Shown here: positions 1-6,297 of the stretch, in pieces
How the letters are laid out: the number at the start of each line of letters is the position of its first letter
How positions within the stretch are numbered: position 1 is the first letter of the stretch
Assembly (NCBI GenBank): GCA_964415445.1
Contig: CAYQAE010000019.1
Coordinates: 11,824-25,097, forward strand
From: CAYQAE01 sp964415445 [NCBI: uncultured archaeon]
GTDB taxonomy: Archaea; CAYQAE01
Reading direction: 5' to 3'
DNA: 13,274 nucleotides
The notes under the pieces: model-generated
Told to the model about the DNA's origin: nothing
Seen by the model: the letters and a program-made list of their open reading frames with translations, nothing else
Databases searched by the model: none
Position numbers and translations under genes: made by a program

Positions 1-1
1 A

Positions 2-250
2 GTTTCTTATTTTGCTTCAAAACTCAATTTAGGCATAGAAATTGAAAAGAAAGCTATAAATATATTAAAAAGTACTAATATATTTTCAATGGGCGGGAAA
101 GATCCAAAAGGAATTGCTGGAGGTGCTTTATATTTTGCATCAACATTTCATTATCAAAAGGTTACTCAAAAAGAGGTAGCAAAAATTACAGGAGTGACTG
201 AGGTAACAATAAGAAACAGATATAAAGATCTCAAAGAAATAACAATATAG
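2..250 (+). CDS. tfb: Transcription initiation factor IIB (TFB), C-terminal fragment
   Basis: The 5' end lies outside the window; 82 residues up to the TAG are present. They form the second half of the second cyclin-like repeat of archaeal TFB. The diagnostic string is DPKGIAGGALYFAS, followed by the helix-turn-helix TQKEVAKITGVTEVTIRNRY, which in this family contacts the BRE next to the TATA box. TFB bridges TBP-bound promoter DNA and RNA polymerase. The zinc ribbon, B-finger and first cyclin repeat are not visible, so it cannot be said whether this is the main TFB or one of several paralogues. A T-rich tract follows the stop at once. Identification is by recognisable family sequence; truncation is due to the window edge. 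Confidence 0.93.
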   Translation, partial: VSYFASKLNLGIEIEKKAINILKSTNIFSMGGKDPKGIAGGALYFASTFHYQKVTQKEVAKITGVTEVTIRNRYKDLKEITI

Positions 251-253
251 AAT

Positions 254-272
254 TTTATTTTTTTATTTTTTT
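254..272 (+). terminator. Oligo-T tract after tfb
   Basis: Three T-runs separated by single A residues begin four bases after the tfb stop and end just before the stop of the convergent 7-TM gene. Archaeal RNA polymerase terminates mainly at oligo-U tracts without needing a hairpin, so this fits a terminator for tfb. No equivalent T-run is seen on the minus strand for the facing gene. Confidence 0.5.
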
Positions 273-278
273 AAGCAC

Positions 279-980
279 TTATAATGCTTCAACCATTTTT
301 GCTAACTTGAAATATCCTAAAATAAGATTTGAAGCCATAATTAATTGCGAAATTAACATAGGATATACAAAAAAAGGAATCACAAAATAAATTGCATTAA
401 AAATTTCGCTTACAAGTCCAAAGGCCATACCTAAATAAATAAATGTCCAGCAGATATTTATTTTTTTTAATACACTATTGTATATCTTTTTATAAAAATA
501 AAGAGTAAATATCCAAATTGAAGCAAATACTAAACAAAATATGAATCCAATAACATTAATAATTTTATAAAAAGGAGTAAATATACCAAAAACCATTGCT
601 AAAATAGACATGGAAGTAAAAAATACAATTTGTGTTTTTTTAATTAAAGTTTCATTTACATTTCCTACACCAAAATCCTTTGATAAATATAGAACTCCAA
701 GTGGGATATAAAAATAACCAAAAGCAATTAGTATATTGCCTACAATCAGCATGATTTCATTTTTATTAGTTGAGATAGAATCACTACATTCAAATAAAAG
801 TCCACAAAATACAAATAAGAAGCAACCTAAAAATAATAAGAAAATACCTTGTGCCCATTTTTTATAAGCCAAAGAAGCACCAGAAGTTGAACGATATATT
901 TTAAAAATAAAAATAAGTACTAATACTTCTATAAGACAAAAAATTAAATAGGATAAAATAAATGTAGCATCAATTGACAT
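279..980 (-). CDS. Seven-TM membrane protein of unknown function
   Basis: A 233-residue hydrophobic protein with about seven predicted membrane segments (roughly residues 7-29, 43-64, 76-99, 117-137, 139-163, 177-200, 203-226) and short polar loops. No catalytic motif, signal peptide or soluble domain is visible, and I do not recognise the family by name. It resembles the protein at 7112-7855 in length, spacing of segments 1-3 and the C-terminal tail (FKLAKMVEAL here, FTIAKFKKIIEL there), so the two may be distant paralogues. The start ATG at 980 has a minus-strand TATA-like TTTATAA about 25-30 nt upstream and no Shine-Dalgarno, which suggests a leaderless mRNA. Divergent from drg. Possible roles (sensor or receptor-like membrane module) are inference only. 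Confidence 0.75.
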   Translation of the reverse strand: MSIDATFILSYLIFCLIEVLVLIFIFKIYRSTSGASLAYKKWAQGIFLLFLGCFLFVFCGLLFECSDSISTNKNEIMLIVGNILIAFGYFYIPLGVLYLSKDFGVGNVNETLIKKTQIVFFTSMSILAMVFGIFTPFYKIINVIGFIFCLVFASIWIFTLYFYKKIYNSVLKKINICWTFIYLGMAFGLVSEIFNAIYFVIPFFVYPMLISQLIMASNLILGYFKLAKMVEAL

Positions 981-985
981 GAAGA

Positions 986-1001
986 TAGCTTAATAGCTTA
1001 A
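986..1001. repeat. Tandem 8-bp direct repeat in the core promoter of the 7-TM gene
   Basis: TAGCTTAA occurs twice in perfect tandem (986-993 and 994-1001). On the minus strand it lies between the putative TATA element (1004-1010) and the start codon at 980, which is where a repressor would block initiation. It may equally be chance in AT-rich DNA. Confidence 0.45.
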
Positions 1002-1009
1002 AATTATAA

Positions 1010-1034
1010 ATATATTGAATATTTTTCAATATAT
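1010..1034. promoter_or_regulatory. Perfect 10-bp inverted repeat between divergent genes
   Basis: Arms ATATATTGAA (1010-1019) and TTCAATATAT (1025-1034) are exact reverse complements around a 5-base spacer. The repeat sits in the divergent region of the 7-TM gene and drg, next to the minus-strand TATA-like element. This suits an operator for a dimeric regulator. It shares the half-site core ATATTG with the palindrome upstream of cheY (10960-10981). Confidence 0.5.
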
Positions 1035-1107
1035 AGTATGTGGTTCTTTTTTCATAAATTTAATGTAAAATTTTAAATGTAGCTAATTTTGATCTAAATG
1101 CAGAAAA

Positions 1108-2184
1108 ATGCCAACAATATCTGAACAAATTGAAGACATAGAAGAAGAAATTAAGAATACTAAATACAATAAAGCAACTCAGCATCATATAGGTAAATTA
1201 AAAGCTAAACTAGCCCAATTGAAAGAAAAACAACTTCAAAGATCAATGTCAAAAGGCGGAGGGGCTGGTTTTGCTTTCAAAAAAACTGGTGATGCTACTG
1301 TGGTTTTGGTAGGATTCCCATCTGTTGGTAAATCTACATTAATTAATAAATTAACAAATGTTGATTCTAAAATAGGTCATTATGATTTTACAACATTAGA
1401 TGCAATACCAGGTATGTTAGAATACAATAGCGCAAAGCTACAACTTATAGATTTACCTGGAATAATTGTCGGTGCTTCAAAAAGTAGAGGTGCTGGTAGA
1501 AAGATCTTATCTGTAGTCTATAATGCAGATTTAATTATAATTATGGCTGAAAGTTTTGCACAAGCGCAAGTTGATTTAGCAAAAAAAGAACTATATGAAT
1601 TTGGAATACGCCTAGATCAGAGAAAGCCAGATGTATCTATAAAGAAAAAATCTCGAGGCGGACTAAATATATCATATACTATTGATAATCCTAAATTAGA
1701 TGAAGCTATGGTCAAGACAATTTTGCAGGCAAATAGAATTAATAATGCTGATGTTATAATTAGAGATGATGTATCTGAAGATGAGTTTATTGATGTAATT
1801 TTGGAAAATAGAATTTATCTACCATCTTTAGTTGTTATCAATAAAGTTGATCTAAATGAAGATGGAAATTTTTTGCCGGATTCAGTTTTGATCTCTGCAA
1901 AAGAGGGGAAAGGAATAGATAAATTAAAGGAAAAAATATTTTCAAAATTGGATTTTATAAGGCTTTATATGAAGCCACAAGGCGGAGAAGTCGATTATGA
2001 AGAGCCTCTAATTATAAAGAGAAATAGTAAGATAAAAGATGTTGCATTAAAATTACATAGAGATTTTGTAGAAAAGTTTAGATATGCAAGAGTGGTAAGA
2101 AAAGGTAAGAAAAACAAAAAGAAAGTAGGTCTAGATTATAAGGTAGAAGATGAAGATATAATAACTATTGTAACAAAAAAATAA
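1108..2184 (+). CDS. drg: Drg/Rbg-family GTP-binding protein with TGS domain
   Basis: 358 residues, the usual length for archaeal Drg proteins of the Obg-related GTPase branch. The N-terminus (1-45) is a basic helical segment typical of Drg. The G domain has G1 GFPSVGKST (69-77), G3 DLPG (115-118) with the Drg-type GAGRKILSV continuation (128-136), G4 NKVD (245-248) and G5 SAK (263-265). An inserted segment of about 60 residues lies between G3 and G4. The C-terminal TGS domain (about 280-358) begins with IRLYMKPQG. The family associates with ribosomes and is thought to support translation. The ATG at 1108 gives the canonical Drg N-terminus. No Shine-Dalgarno is seen; an AT-rich TTTTAAAT lies about 30 nt upstream, so a leaderless transcript is plausible. 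It is convergent with the small gene at 2195. Confidence 0.95.
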   Translation: MPTISEQIEDIEEEIKNTKYNKATQHHIGKLKAKLAQLKEKQLQRSMSKGGGAGFAFKKTGDATVVLVGFPSVGKSTLINKLTNVDSKIGHYDFTTLDAIPGMLEYNSAKLQLIDLPGIIVGASKSRGAGRKILSVVYNADLIIIMAESFAQAQVDLAKKELYEFGIRLDQRKPDVSIKKKSRGGLNISYTIDNPKLDEAMVKTILQANRINNADVIIRDDVSEDEFIDVILENRIYLPSLVVINKVDLNEDGNFLPDSVLISAKEGKGIDKLKEKIFSKLDFIRLYMKPQGGEVDYEEPLIIKRNSKIKDVALKLHRDFVEKFRYARVVRKGKKNKKKVGLDYKVEDEDIITIVTKK

Positions 2185-2194
2185 AATAAAAAAA
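2176..2194 (-). terminator. Oligo-T tract after the small helical gene
   Basis: On the minus strand, two T-runs of seven and shorter T clusters follow the stop codon at 2195 directly. This is the archaeal oligo-U terminator pattern. The tract overlaps the last codons of the convergent drg gene. Confidence 0.45.
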
Positions 2195-2446
2195 TTATTT
2201 AGGATTTGCATCTTCTTGTATCACAATCGATATTAACATCCTCAAATTCATATCAGATTGTTTTTCTGTGCTTTTGAGTATGTTATTTAGATTTTCTTCA
2301 TCTAAATTCTCCAAAGATGTTAATAACTTCAATTGATTTTTAAAAAGATGAATAAAACCCAATTTTTCCTCTTTTTTAGCTATTTCTAAAAAATAGTCTA
2401 TTTTTTTTCGGATTATTTTTTTTTCTGTTTCTATATTTTTTGACAT
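2195..2446 (-). CDS. Small charged helical hypothetical protein
   Basis: A lysine- and glutamate-rich protein with no cysteine, signal peptide or membrane segment, and a heptad-like hydrophobic pattern that suggests two or three helices or a short coiled coil. I do not recognise a family. A longer frame starts with GTG at 2455 (86 residues), but the ATG at 2446 (83 residues, MSKNIETEKK) is preferred. The minus-strand TATA element TATAAAAA (2463-2470) lies only 8-15 nt before the GTG but about 17-24 nt before the ATG, which fits a leaderless start better. It faces drg tail-to-tail and is followed by an oligo-T tract. Independent promoter and terminator signals support a real gene, but the coding evidence is modest. 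Confidence 0.55.
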   Translation of the reverse strand: MSKNIETEKKIIRKKIDYFLEIAKKEEKLGFIHLFKNQLKLLTSLENLDEENLNNILKSTEKQSDMNLRMLISIVIQEDANPK

Positions 2447-2462
2447 TTTTTTCACTTAATTT

Positions 2463-2470
2463 TTTTTATA
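2463..2470 (-). promoter_or_regulatory. TATA box of the small helical gene
   Basis: TATAAAAA on the minus strand, preceded by an A/T-rich stretch. Its centre is about 20 nt from the ATG at 2446 and too close to the alternative GTG at 2455. It therefore decides the start in favour of 2446, assuming normal archaeal TATA-to-start-site spacing. Confidence 0.45.
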
Positions 2471-2660
2471 CAAAATATTTGTATTTTTTTACAAAATGTC
2501 AAAATAAATACTAATATATTCAAATTTGTAGCCTAAACTATCAAAAAGAGACCTTTGGACTCTATAAGTTGTTTTTTTACAAGAATTTGAAAATTATCAG
2601 GCTTCTTTAATGCCTTTGTTTTCTAAAATATCAAAATTTCTAAACTAAATATTTTCACAA

Positions 2661-2670
2661 TTATATAAAC
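2661..2670 (+). promoter_or_regulatory. TATA box of the tRNA methylthiotransferase gene
   Basis: TTATATAAAC is a good archaeal box A. Initiation about 25 nt downstream would fall near 2690, leaving a short leader of about 16-31 nt before the candidate starts at 2706 and 2721. The rest of the 2456-2705 interval shows no convincing RNA gene or ORF; a weak hairpin (AGGC/GCCT, about 2599-2616) is the only other structure. Confidence 0.5.
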
Positions 2671-2705
2671 TTTTGGAATAGGAAAACTATTTGAGAAAAT
2701 AATGT

Positions 2706-3986
2706 ATGCATTTGGTAAAGATGGCGCAAAGAAATATCTATTTTGAAACATATGGTTGTGCAATGAATCAATCTGATACTCAATATTTAATTCAAGCTTT
2801 CTTAGATCATAATTTTTCTAAGGCTGATTTTGAATCATCTGAATATGTCCTAATCAATACTTGTGGGGTAAAAAAAACAACAGAGGATAGAGTAATTTCT
2901 AGACTTGAGAGATTATCTAGGTCAAAAAAAAAGATAATAATTGTCGGTTGTCTTCCAAAGATTAATTTAGATAGAATTTTAGATGCATGTCCAAATTATC
3001 ATGCAATCTTTGATACTAATTTGAATCTAATTCGAAGCAGAATCCCTAAAATCATAAATAGTGGGTCTAAAATTTTAGAATTATCAGAGAAAAAGAGCGA
3101 AAAAATTTCAGTGAAACCGTTCTATGAAAATCCATATAGGTCAATAATTAGTATATCAGAGGGGTGTGTGGGCAGATGTAGTTTTTGTTGCACAAAACAT
3201 GCAAGAGGCCACATAAAGTCATATCCAAAAGAAAAAATTGTAGAGAGAGTAAAAAAAGATATTGAATATGGAATAAAAGAGATTTTTTTAACTTCACAAG
3301 ATCTATCTGCATATGGTTATGATTTAGATTATAATTTAGTAGATCTGTTAAATGAGATTCTATCAATTGACAGCAATTTTAGGATTCGCTTAGGTATGAT
3401 GAATCCAAATACATTGGAGCCTATTTTAGATGGTCTATTGGGATTATATAAGGATAAAAGAATTTATGATTTTTTGCATCTTCCACTTCAATCTGGATCT
3501 GATAGAATATTGAAATTGATGGGAAGAAAATATACTTCTGATAAGTATCTAGAATTAATTGATAAAATAAAATCAAAAATTAATAATTTAAATTTGTGGA
3601 CAGATATTATTGTCGGTTTTCCAGAAGAAACTGATGAAGATTTTAGATCCACAATTGATGTCATCAAAAAGATTAGACCTCAAAAAATTAATATCTCAAA
3701 ATATGGAGTTAGACCAAATACCAAGGCTAAAAGGATGAAACAAGTTGATTCTAAAATAATTAAAGAAAGATCTAGGAGTTTGACAAATATTTATTATGAT
3801 ATTTCAAGGGACATTAACAAGAAATATATAGGCAAAGAAGTTGAAGCATTATTTACTGAATATAGAGGACAATATTTAGGTAGATCCAACAATTTTCATC
3901 GTGTAATTTCAGATAATGCTAAATTAGGTGAATTTAGTAAGATTAAAATTAACAAAATAGGTAGCGGATGTTTGTTTGGTGATTAA
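2706..3986 (+). CDS. tRNA t6A37 methylthiotransferase (CDKAL1/e-MtaB type)
   Basis: 426 residues with the three domains of methylthiotransferases. The N-terminal MTTase domain has Cys18 (ETYGCAMNQSD), Cys53 (NTCGVK) and Cys82 (VGCLPK), which bind the auxiliary 4Fe-4S cluster. The radical SAM domain has Cys154, Cys158 and Cys161 (GCVGRCSFC). A C-terminal TRAM-like tRNA-binding segment spans about 370-422. After the SAM motif the sequence continues CTKHARG, which matches the KHARG signature of the archaeal/eukaryotic CDKAL1 group. The predicted product is therefore ms2t6A at position 37 of ANN-decoding tRNAs. The start is uncertain: ATG 2706 gives MHLVKMAQRN, while the in-frame ATG at 2721 gives MAQRN and places the conserved strand at the usual distance from the N-terminus. 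The last four bases overlap the convergent gene. Role is by family homology. Confidence 0.92.
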   Translation: MHLVKMAQRNIYFETYGCAMNQSDTQYLIQAFLDHNFSKADFESSEYVLINTCGVKKTTEDRVISRLERLSRSKKKIIIVGCLPKINLDRILDACPNYHAIFDTNLNLIRSRIPKIINSGSKILELSEKKSEKISVKPFYENPYRSIISISEGCVGRCSFCCTKHARGHIKSYPKEKIVERVKKDIEYGIKEIFLTSQDLSAYGYDLDYNLVDLLNEILSIDSNFRIRLGMMNPNTLEPILDGLLGLYKDKRIYDFLHLPLQSGSDRILKLMGRKYTSDKYLELIDKIKSKINNLNLWTDIIVGFPEETDEDFRSTIDVIKKIRPQKINISKYGVRPNTKAKRMKQVDSKIIKERSRSLTNIYYDISRDINKKYIGKEVEALFTEYRGQYLGRSNNFHRVISDNAKLGEFSKIKINKIGSGCLFGD

Positions 3987-4584
3987 ATAACCAAAGCCAA
4001 ATACAAAATTCCACTAAAGGCTAGCAAAAAATTATCTTTAAGACCCACTTTTGTTGCAAATAATTCTACAAATACACCCAAAACTGATAAAATGAATAAA
4101 TAAGGCCAATAAATATTAACTAAAAAAAATGAAGATATTAAAAAAACAAAATAAGCACCTATTGATCCTTCTAATGATTTATTGTTTATAATTTCTCTTT
4201 TTCCAATTTTTACACCGATAATACAAGCATAAACGTCAATTAAAACTAAAAATATCCCTTTGTATATCATTTCTGGACTTAAGATAGGTATAAAAATTAA
4301 AGCTGCAATATCTGGCTCCATCAAACATTTTGGCCTATGTTTGTGACCTTCTCTTCTCATATATCTTTTTTCAATCTCAGAGAGTTTAGATACATGTCCA
4401 AATTTAATAAACTGAACAAAAAGATATTTGAAAAGTATGACTGAAAAACTAACTATTATTCTATAATTTTCATCTAAAGTGAGATATCCTTCCCCACTAA
4501 ATATAAAAACAACACCTGCAATCCAGAAAAAGCCTGAAATAATTTTCTTCTAACTTCCAAAAAATAGCTATTTTCAGATCTCAT
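3983..4584 (-). CDS. Dolichol/polyprenol kinase-like CTP-dependent membrane enzyme, frameshifted
   Basis: The intact downstream frame (open from 4549, first ATG at 4360) ends at 3983 and has the C-terminal motifs of the SEC59/archaeal polyprenol kinase-phosphatidate cytidylyltransferase superfamily: an Asp in LIDVYA, then VKIGKREI and NKSLEGS, among membrane segments. The family phosphorylates lipid carriers with CTP. From ATG 4360 alone it would be only 125 residues. Upstream codons 4549-4361 encode 63 more residues without a stop, including two hydrophobic segments, but no ATG, GTG or TTG. The family-like N-terminus MRSENSYFLEVRRK starts at ATG 4584 in another frame. Joining the two needs a one-base shift between about 4546 and 4527, where an A4 run and a T5 run (coding strand) lie. 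The sum is about 200 residues, normal for the family. It starts 30 nt after the KamA-family stop, so co-transcription is likely. The cause may be a real mutation, a sequencing indel or recoding. Confidence 0.7.
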
Positions 4585-4614
4585 GATTGGTATAGGTAGT
4601 TATAAGTTTAAAAT

Positions 4615-5730
4615 TTAATTATCTAATTCATCTAGCCATCCTGCAGTTTTGCTTATTCTTTTTTTGAAAAATTTACCTATATCGTCCTTATTTTTAGCTT
4701 GATGTTGTTTGAAATAAAAATAATTATCATCCATACCTACTATTTCAATTTTTCCAATATAATGTGACATTATATACTTGAAATGTTTGCTGTGACCATT
4801 CAATAATTTTTTAGTGTCCTCTACAATTTTGTATCCATCATATAGTGGAAGTTGGAACTTTTTGATAACTCGCTTTACAGGTCTGCATTGAAATACATAA
4901 TAGGGTGCAACACCGCAGCTTATGAGTTTGTTTTGTAATTGTGCTAAAACTTTGGGATCATCATTTACCCCTTTTAAAAGAACAGTTTGATTATTTAATA
5001 ATACTCCTGCTTTAATTAATCTATCTATTGCTTTTGATGCTTTTTCAGTTATCTCTTTTGGATGATTAAATTGAGATACAACATATATTCGTCTATTTAT
5101 TTTTGAATTTTTGCCTAAAACTTCTATCAATTTATCATCATCTAAAATTCTATCAGGGAAGGTTACAGGAATTTTTGACCCAAATCGTATAAATTTCACA
5201 TGATTAATTTTGTTAATCTCTTTTATAAATTCATTAATTACATCTGTAGATAATATTAGAGGATCTCCTCCACTTATAAGCACATTATTAATCTCTTTAT
5301 GATTTTTGATATACTCTGCAGCATCAGAAAATCTATCAAGTATCTCATCTGTATCAAGTCCAACTAATCTTTTTCTAAAACAGTATCTACAATAAGATGC
5401 ACATCTATTTGTAGATAAAATTAGAGCTGTTTGAGAATATTTATGCTGTAGGGCTCTTAATTTAGTATTTTCTCGCTCCCCACTTGTATCATATGATCCA
5501 CATTCATCTAATTCCTCTTTAGAAGGAACCACCATTCTTTTTATAGGGTCTTTTGGATCATCTTTATCAATTAAAGATAAATAATATCTTGAGATACACA
5601 TAGGATGTTTTTTTATTATCTTTTGAATATCTTTTTCCTCTTCTTTTGAAATATCAAGATGTTTCTTTAATTTATCAACTGTAGATATACAATTTGAAAT
5701 TTCTCTTTCCCAACTACTAATTAAAACCAC
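4615..5730 (-). CDS. KamA-family radical SAM, PLP-dependent aminomutase (substrate uncertain)
   Basis: 371 residues. The radical SAM motif is Cys110, Cys114 and Cys117 (CASYCRYC), followed by FRKRLVG as in the lysine 2,3-aminomutase family, and GGDP at 154-157 binds SAM. Lys327 in HYIGKIEIVG is positioned like the PLP-binding lysine. The family moves an alpha-amino group to the beta carbon. However, the PYYVFQC segment (277-283 region) continues RPVK, where clostridial lysine aminomutase has QCD. The second substrate-binding Asp, seven residues before the PLP lysine, is also absent (Ile320). The C-terminal zinc cysteines of the clostridial enzyme are missing too. Lysine is therefore an unsafe substrate assignment; a glutamate aminomutase-like or unknown reaction is possible. 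The start is GTG 5730 or ATT 5721 (see the Shine-Dalgarno entry). Divergent from the MIF gene and followed after 30 nt by the polyprenol-kinase-like gene. Confidence 0.85.
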   Translation of the reverse strand: MVLISSWEREISNCISTVDKLKKHLDISKEEEKDIQKIIKKHPMCISRYYLSLIDKDDPKDPIKRMVVPSKEELDECGSYDTSGERENTKLRALQHKYSQTALILSTNRCASYCRYCFRKRLVGLDTDEILDRFSDAAEYIKNHKEINNVLISGGDPLILSTDVINEFIKEINKINHVKFIRFGSKIPVTFPDRILDDDKLIEVLGKNSKINRRIYVVSQFNHPKEITEKASKAIDRLIKAGVLLNNQTVLLKGVNDDPKVLAQLQNKLISCGVAPYYVFQCRPVKRVIKKFQLPLYDGYKIVEDTKKLLNGHSKHFKYIMSHYIGKIEIVGMDDNYFYFKQHQAKNKDDIGKFFKKRISKTAGWLDELDN

Positions 5731-5733
5731 CTC
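5727..5733 (-). promoter_or_regulatory. Shine-Dalgarno that coincides with the annotated KamA-family start
   Basis: GAGGTGG is a strong match to the anti-Shine-Dalgarno, but the only standard in-frame start (GTG 5730) lies inside it. An in-frame ATT at 5721 is five bases downstream, a normal spacing. Either the GTG is used on a leadered mRNA without this ribosome site, or the ATT is the true start. Confidence 0.45.
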
Positions 5734-5785
5734 TATAAACTTATATCAAAATTGAAAGAACCTTAAAAACCAATTTCTAGTTGAG

Positions 5786-5797
5786 CTTTATATAAAG
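5786..5797 (-). promoter_or_regulatory. Palindromic TATA box, KamA-family gene
   Basis: CTTTATATAAAG is a self-complementary 12-mer containing a consensus archaeal TATA element. Initiation about 25 nt away would fall near 5765, giving a leader of roughly 35 nt that would contain the GAGGTGG ribosome site. Confidence 0.5.
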
Positions 5798-5930
5798 ATT
5801 TGTAAGTCTAAATTTCTAATGAAAAATACAAATAAAAAACGTATAAAAATATTATGAAAATAATTTCAATTAATAAGTATAAAAAACTTTTATCATAGTT
5901 AAAAATGTTAAGTTAGAATATAAAAAGGAA

Positions 5931-5941
5931 ATGTGATTTAG
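5931..5941 (+). promoter_or_regulatory. Shine-Dalgarno of the MIF-family gene
   Basis: GTGAT, ending four bases before the ATG at 5942, matches the 3' part of the archaeal GGAGGTGAT consensus. TATA-like GTATAAAAA motifs at about 5841 and 5878 could serve a leadered transcript. Confidence 0.45.
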
Positions 5942-6286
5942 ATGCCCTATTTGAAGATACAAACTAATAAAGAATTTGATGATAAAAAAATTGATACTTT
6001 AATAGGTAGATTATCGAGACTTATATCTACACAATTGGGAAAACCAGAAAATTACGTGATGGTTGCATTTAATTATAAAGCTAAAATGTCTTTTGCAGCA
6101 GATAAAACACCTACTGTATTTATAGAGCTAAAAAGTATAGGTCTTGATAAATCAAAAAATAGTGCTTTATCTAAAGTTTTATGCAATTTCATAGAAAAAA
6201 ATTTAGAAATAGCAAAAGATCGAGTCTATATAGTTTTTTCTGATATTGATAGATCTATGTGGGGTTGGAATGGATCTACATTCTAA
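5942..6286 (+). CDS. MIF-family tautomerase (macrophage migration inhibitory factor homologue)
   Basis: 114 residues, the length of one MIF monomer; the family forms trimers with active sites between subunits. Features shared with human MIF are Pro2 directly after Met (the catalytic base once Met is removed), a TN pair in the first strand, GKP at 33-35 (with the active-site Lys), SIG at 65-67, SKVLC near 77-81 and the C-terminal GWNGSTF, close to human GWNNSTFA. The CxxC oxidoreductase motif of human MIF is absent (TVFIEL there). The expected activity is keto-enol tautomerisation of phenylpyruvate-like substrates; the physiological substrate is unknown. The start is fixed by the need for Pro2 and by a GTGAT ribosome site. 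The next gene begins 11 nt after the stop, so the two are probably an operon. Confidence 0.92.
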   Translation: MPYLKIQTNKEFDDKKIDTLIGRLSRLISTQLGKPENYVMVAFNYKAKMSFAADKTPTVFIELKSIGLDKSKNSALSKVLCNFIEKNLEIAKDRVYIVFSDIDRSMWGWNGSTF

Positions 6287-6297
6287 ACTAATTTAAG

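Noticed and set aside
2456-2705. Possible RNA gene in the 250-base gap before the methylthiotransferase gene
   Set aside because: No tRNA TPsiC motif, no C/D box pair and no GC-rich island were found; the only hairpin (AGGC/GCCT) has four base pairs.
2702-2746. Upstream ATG (2702) opening a 14-codon frame that overlaps the start of the methylthiotransferase gene
   Set aside because: It has no ribosome site and no recognisable product, and overlapping ATGs are common in AT-rich sequence. It was kept only as a note on start uncertainty.
3148-3366. Minus-strand open frame inside the methylthiotransferase gene
   Set aside because: It lies entirely opposite the radical SAM domain of a well-supported gene and has no promoter or family resemblance.
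4561-4574. Perfect palindrome AAAATAGCTATTTT
   Set aside because: It falls inside the N-terminal codons of the frameshifted gene and is short and AT-rich, so chance is likely.
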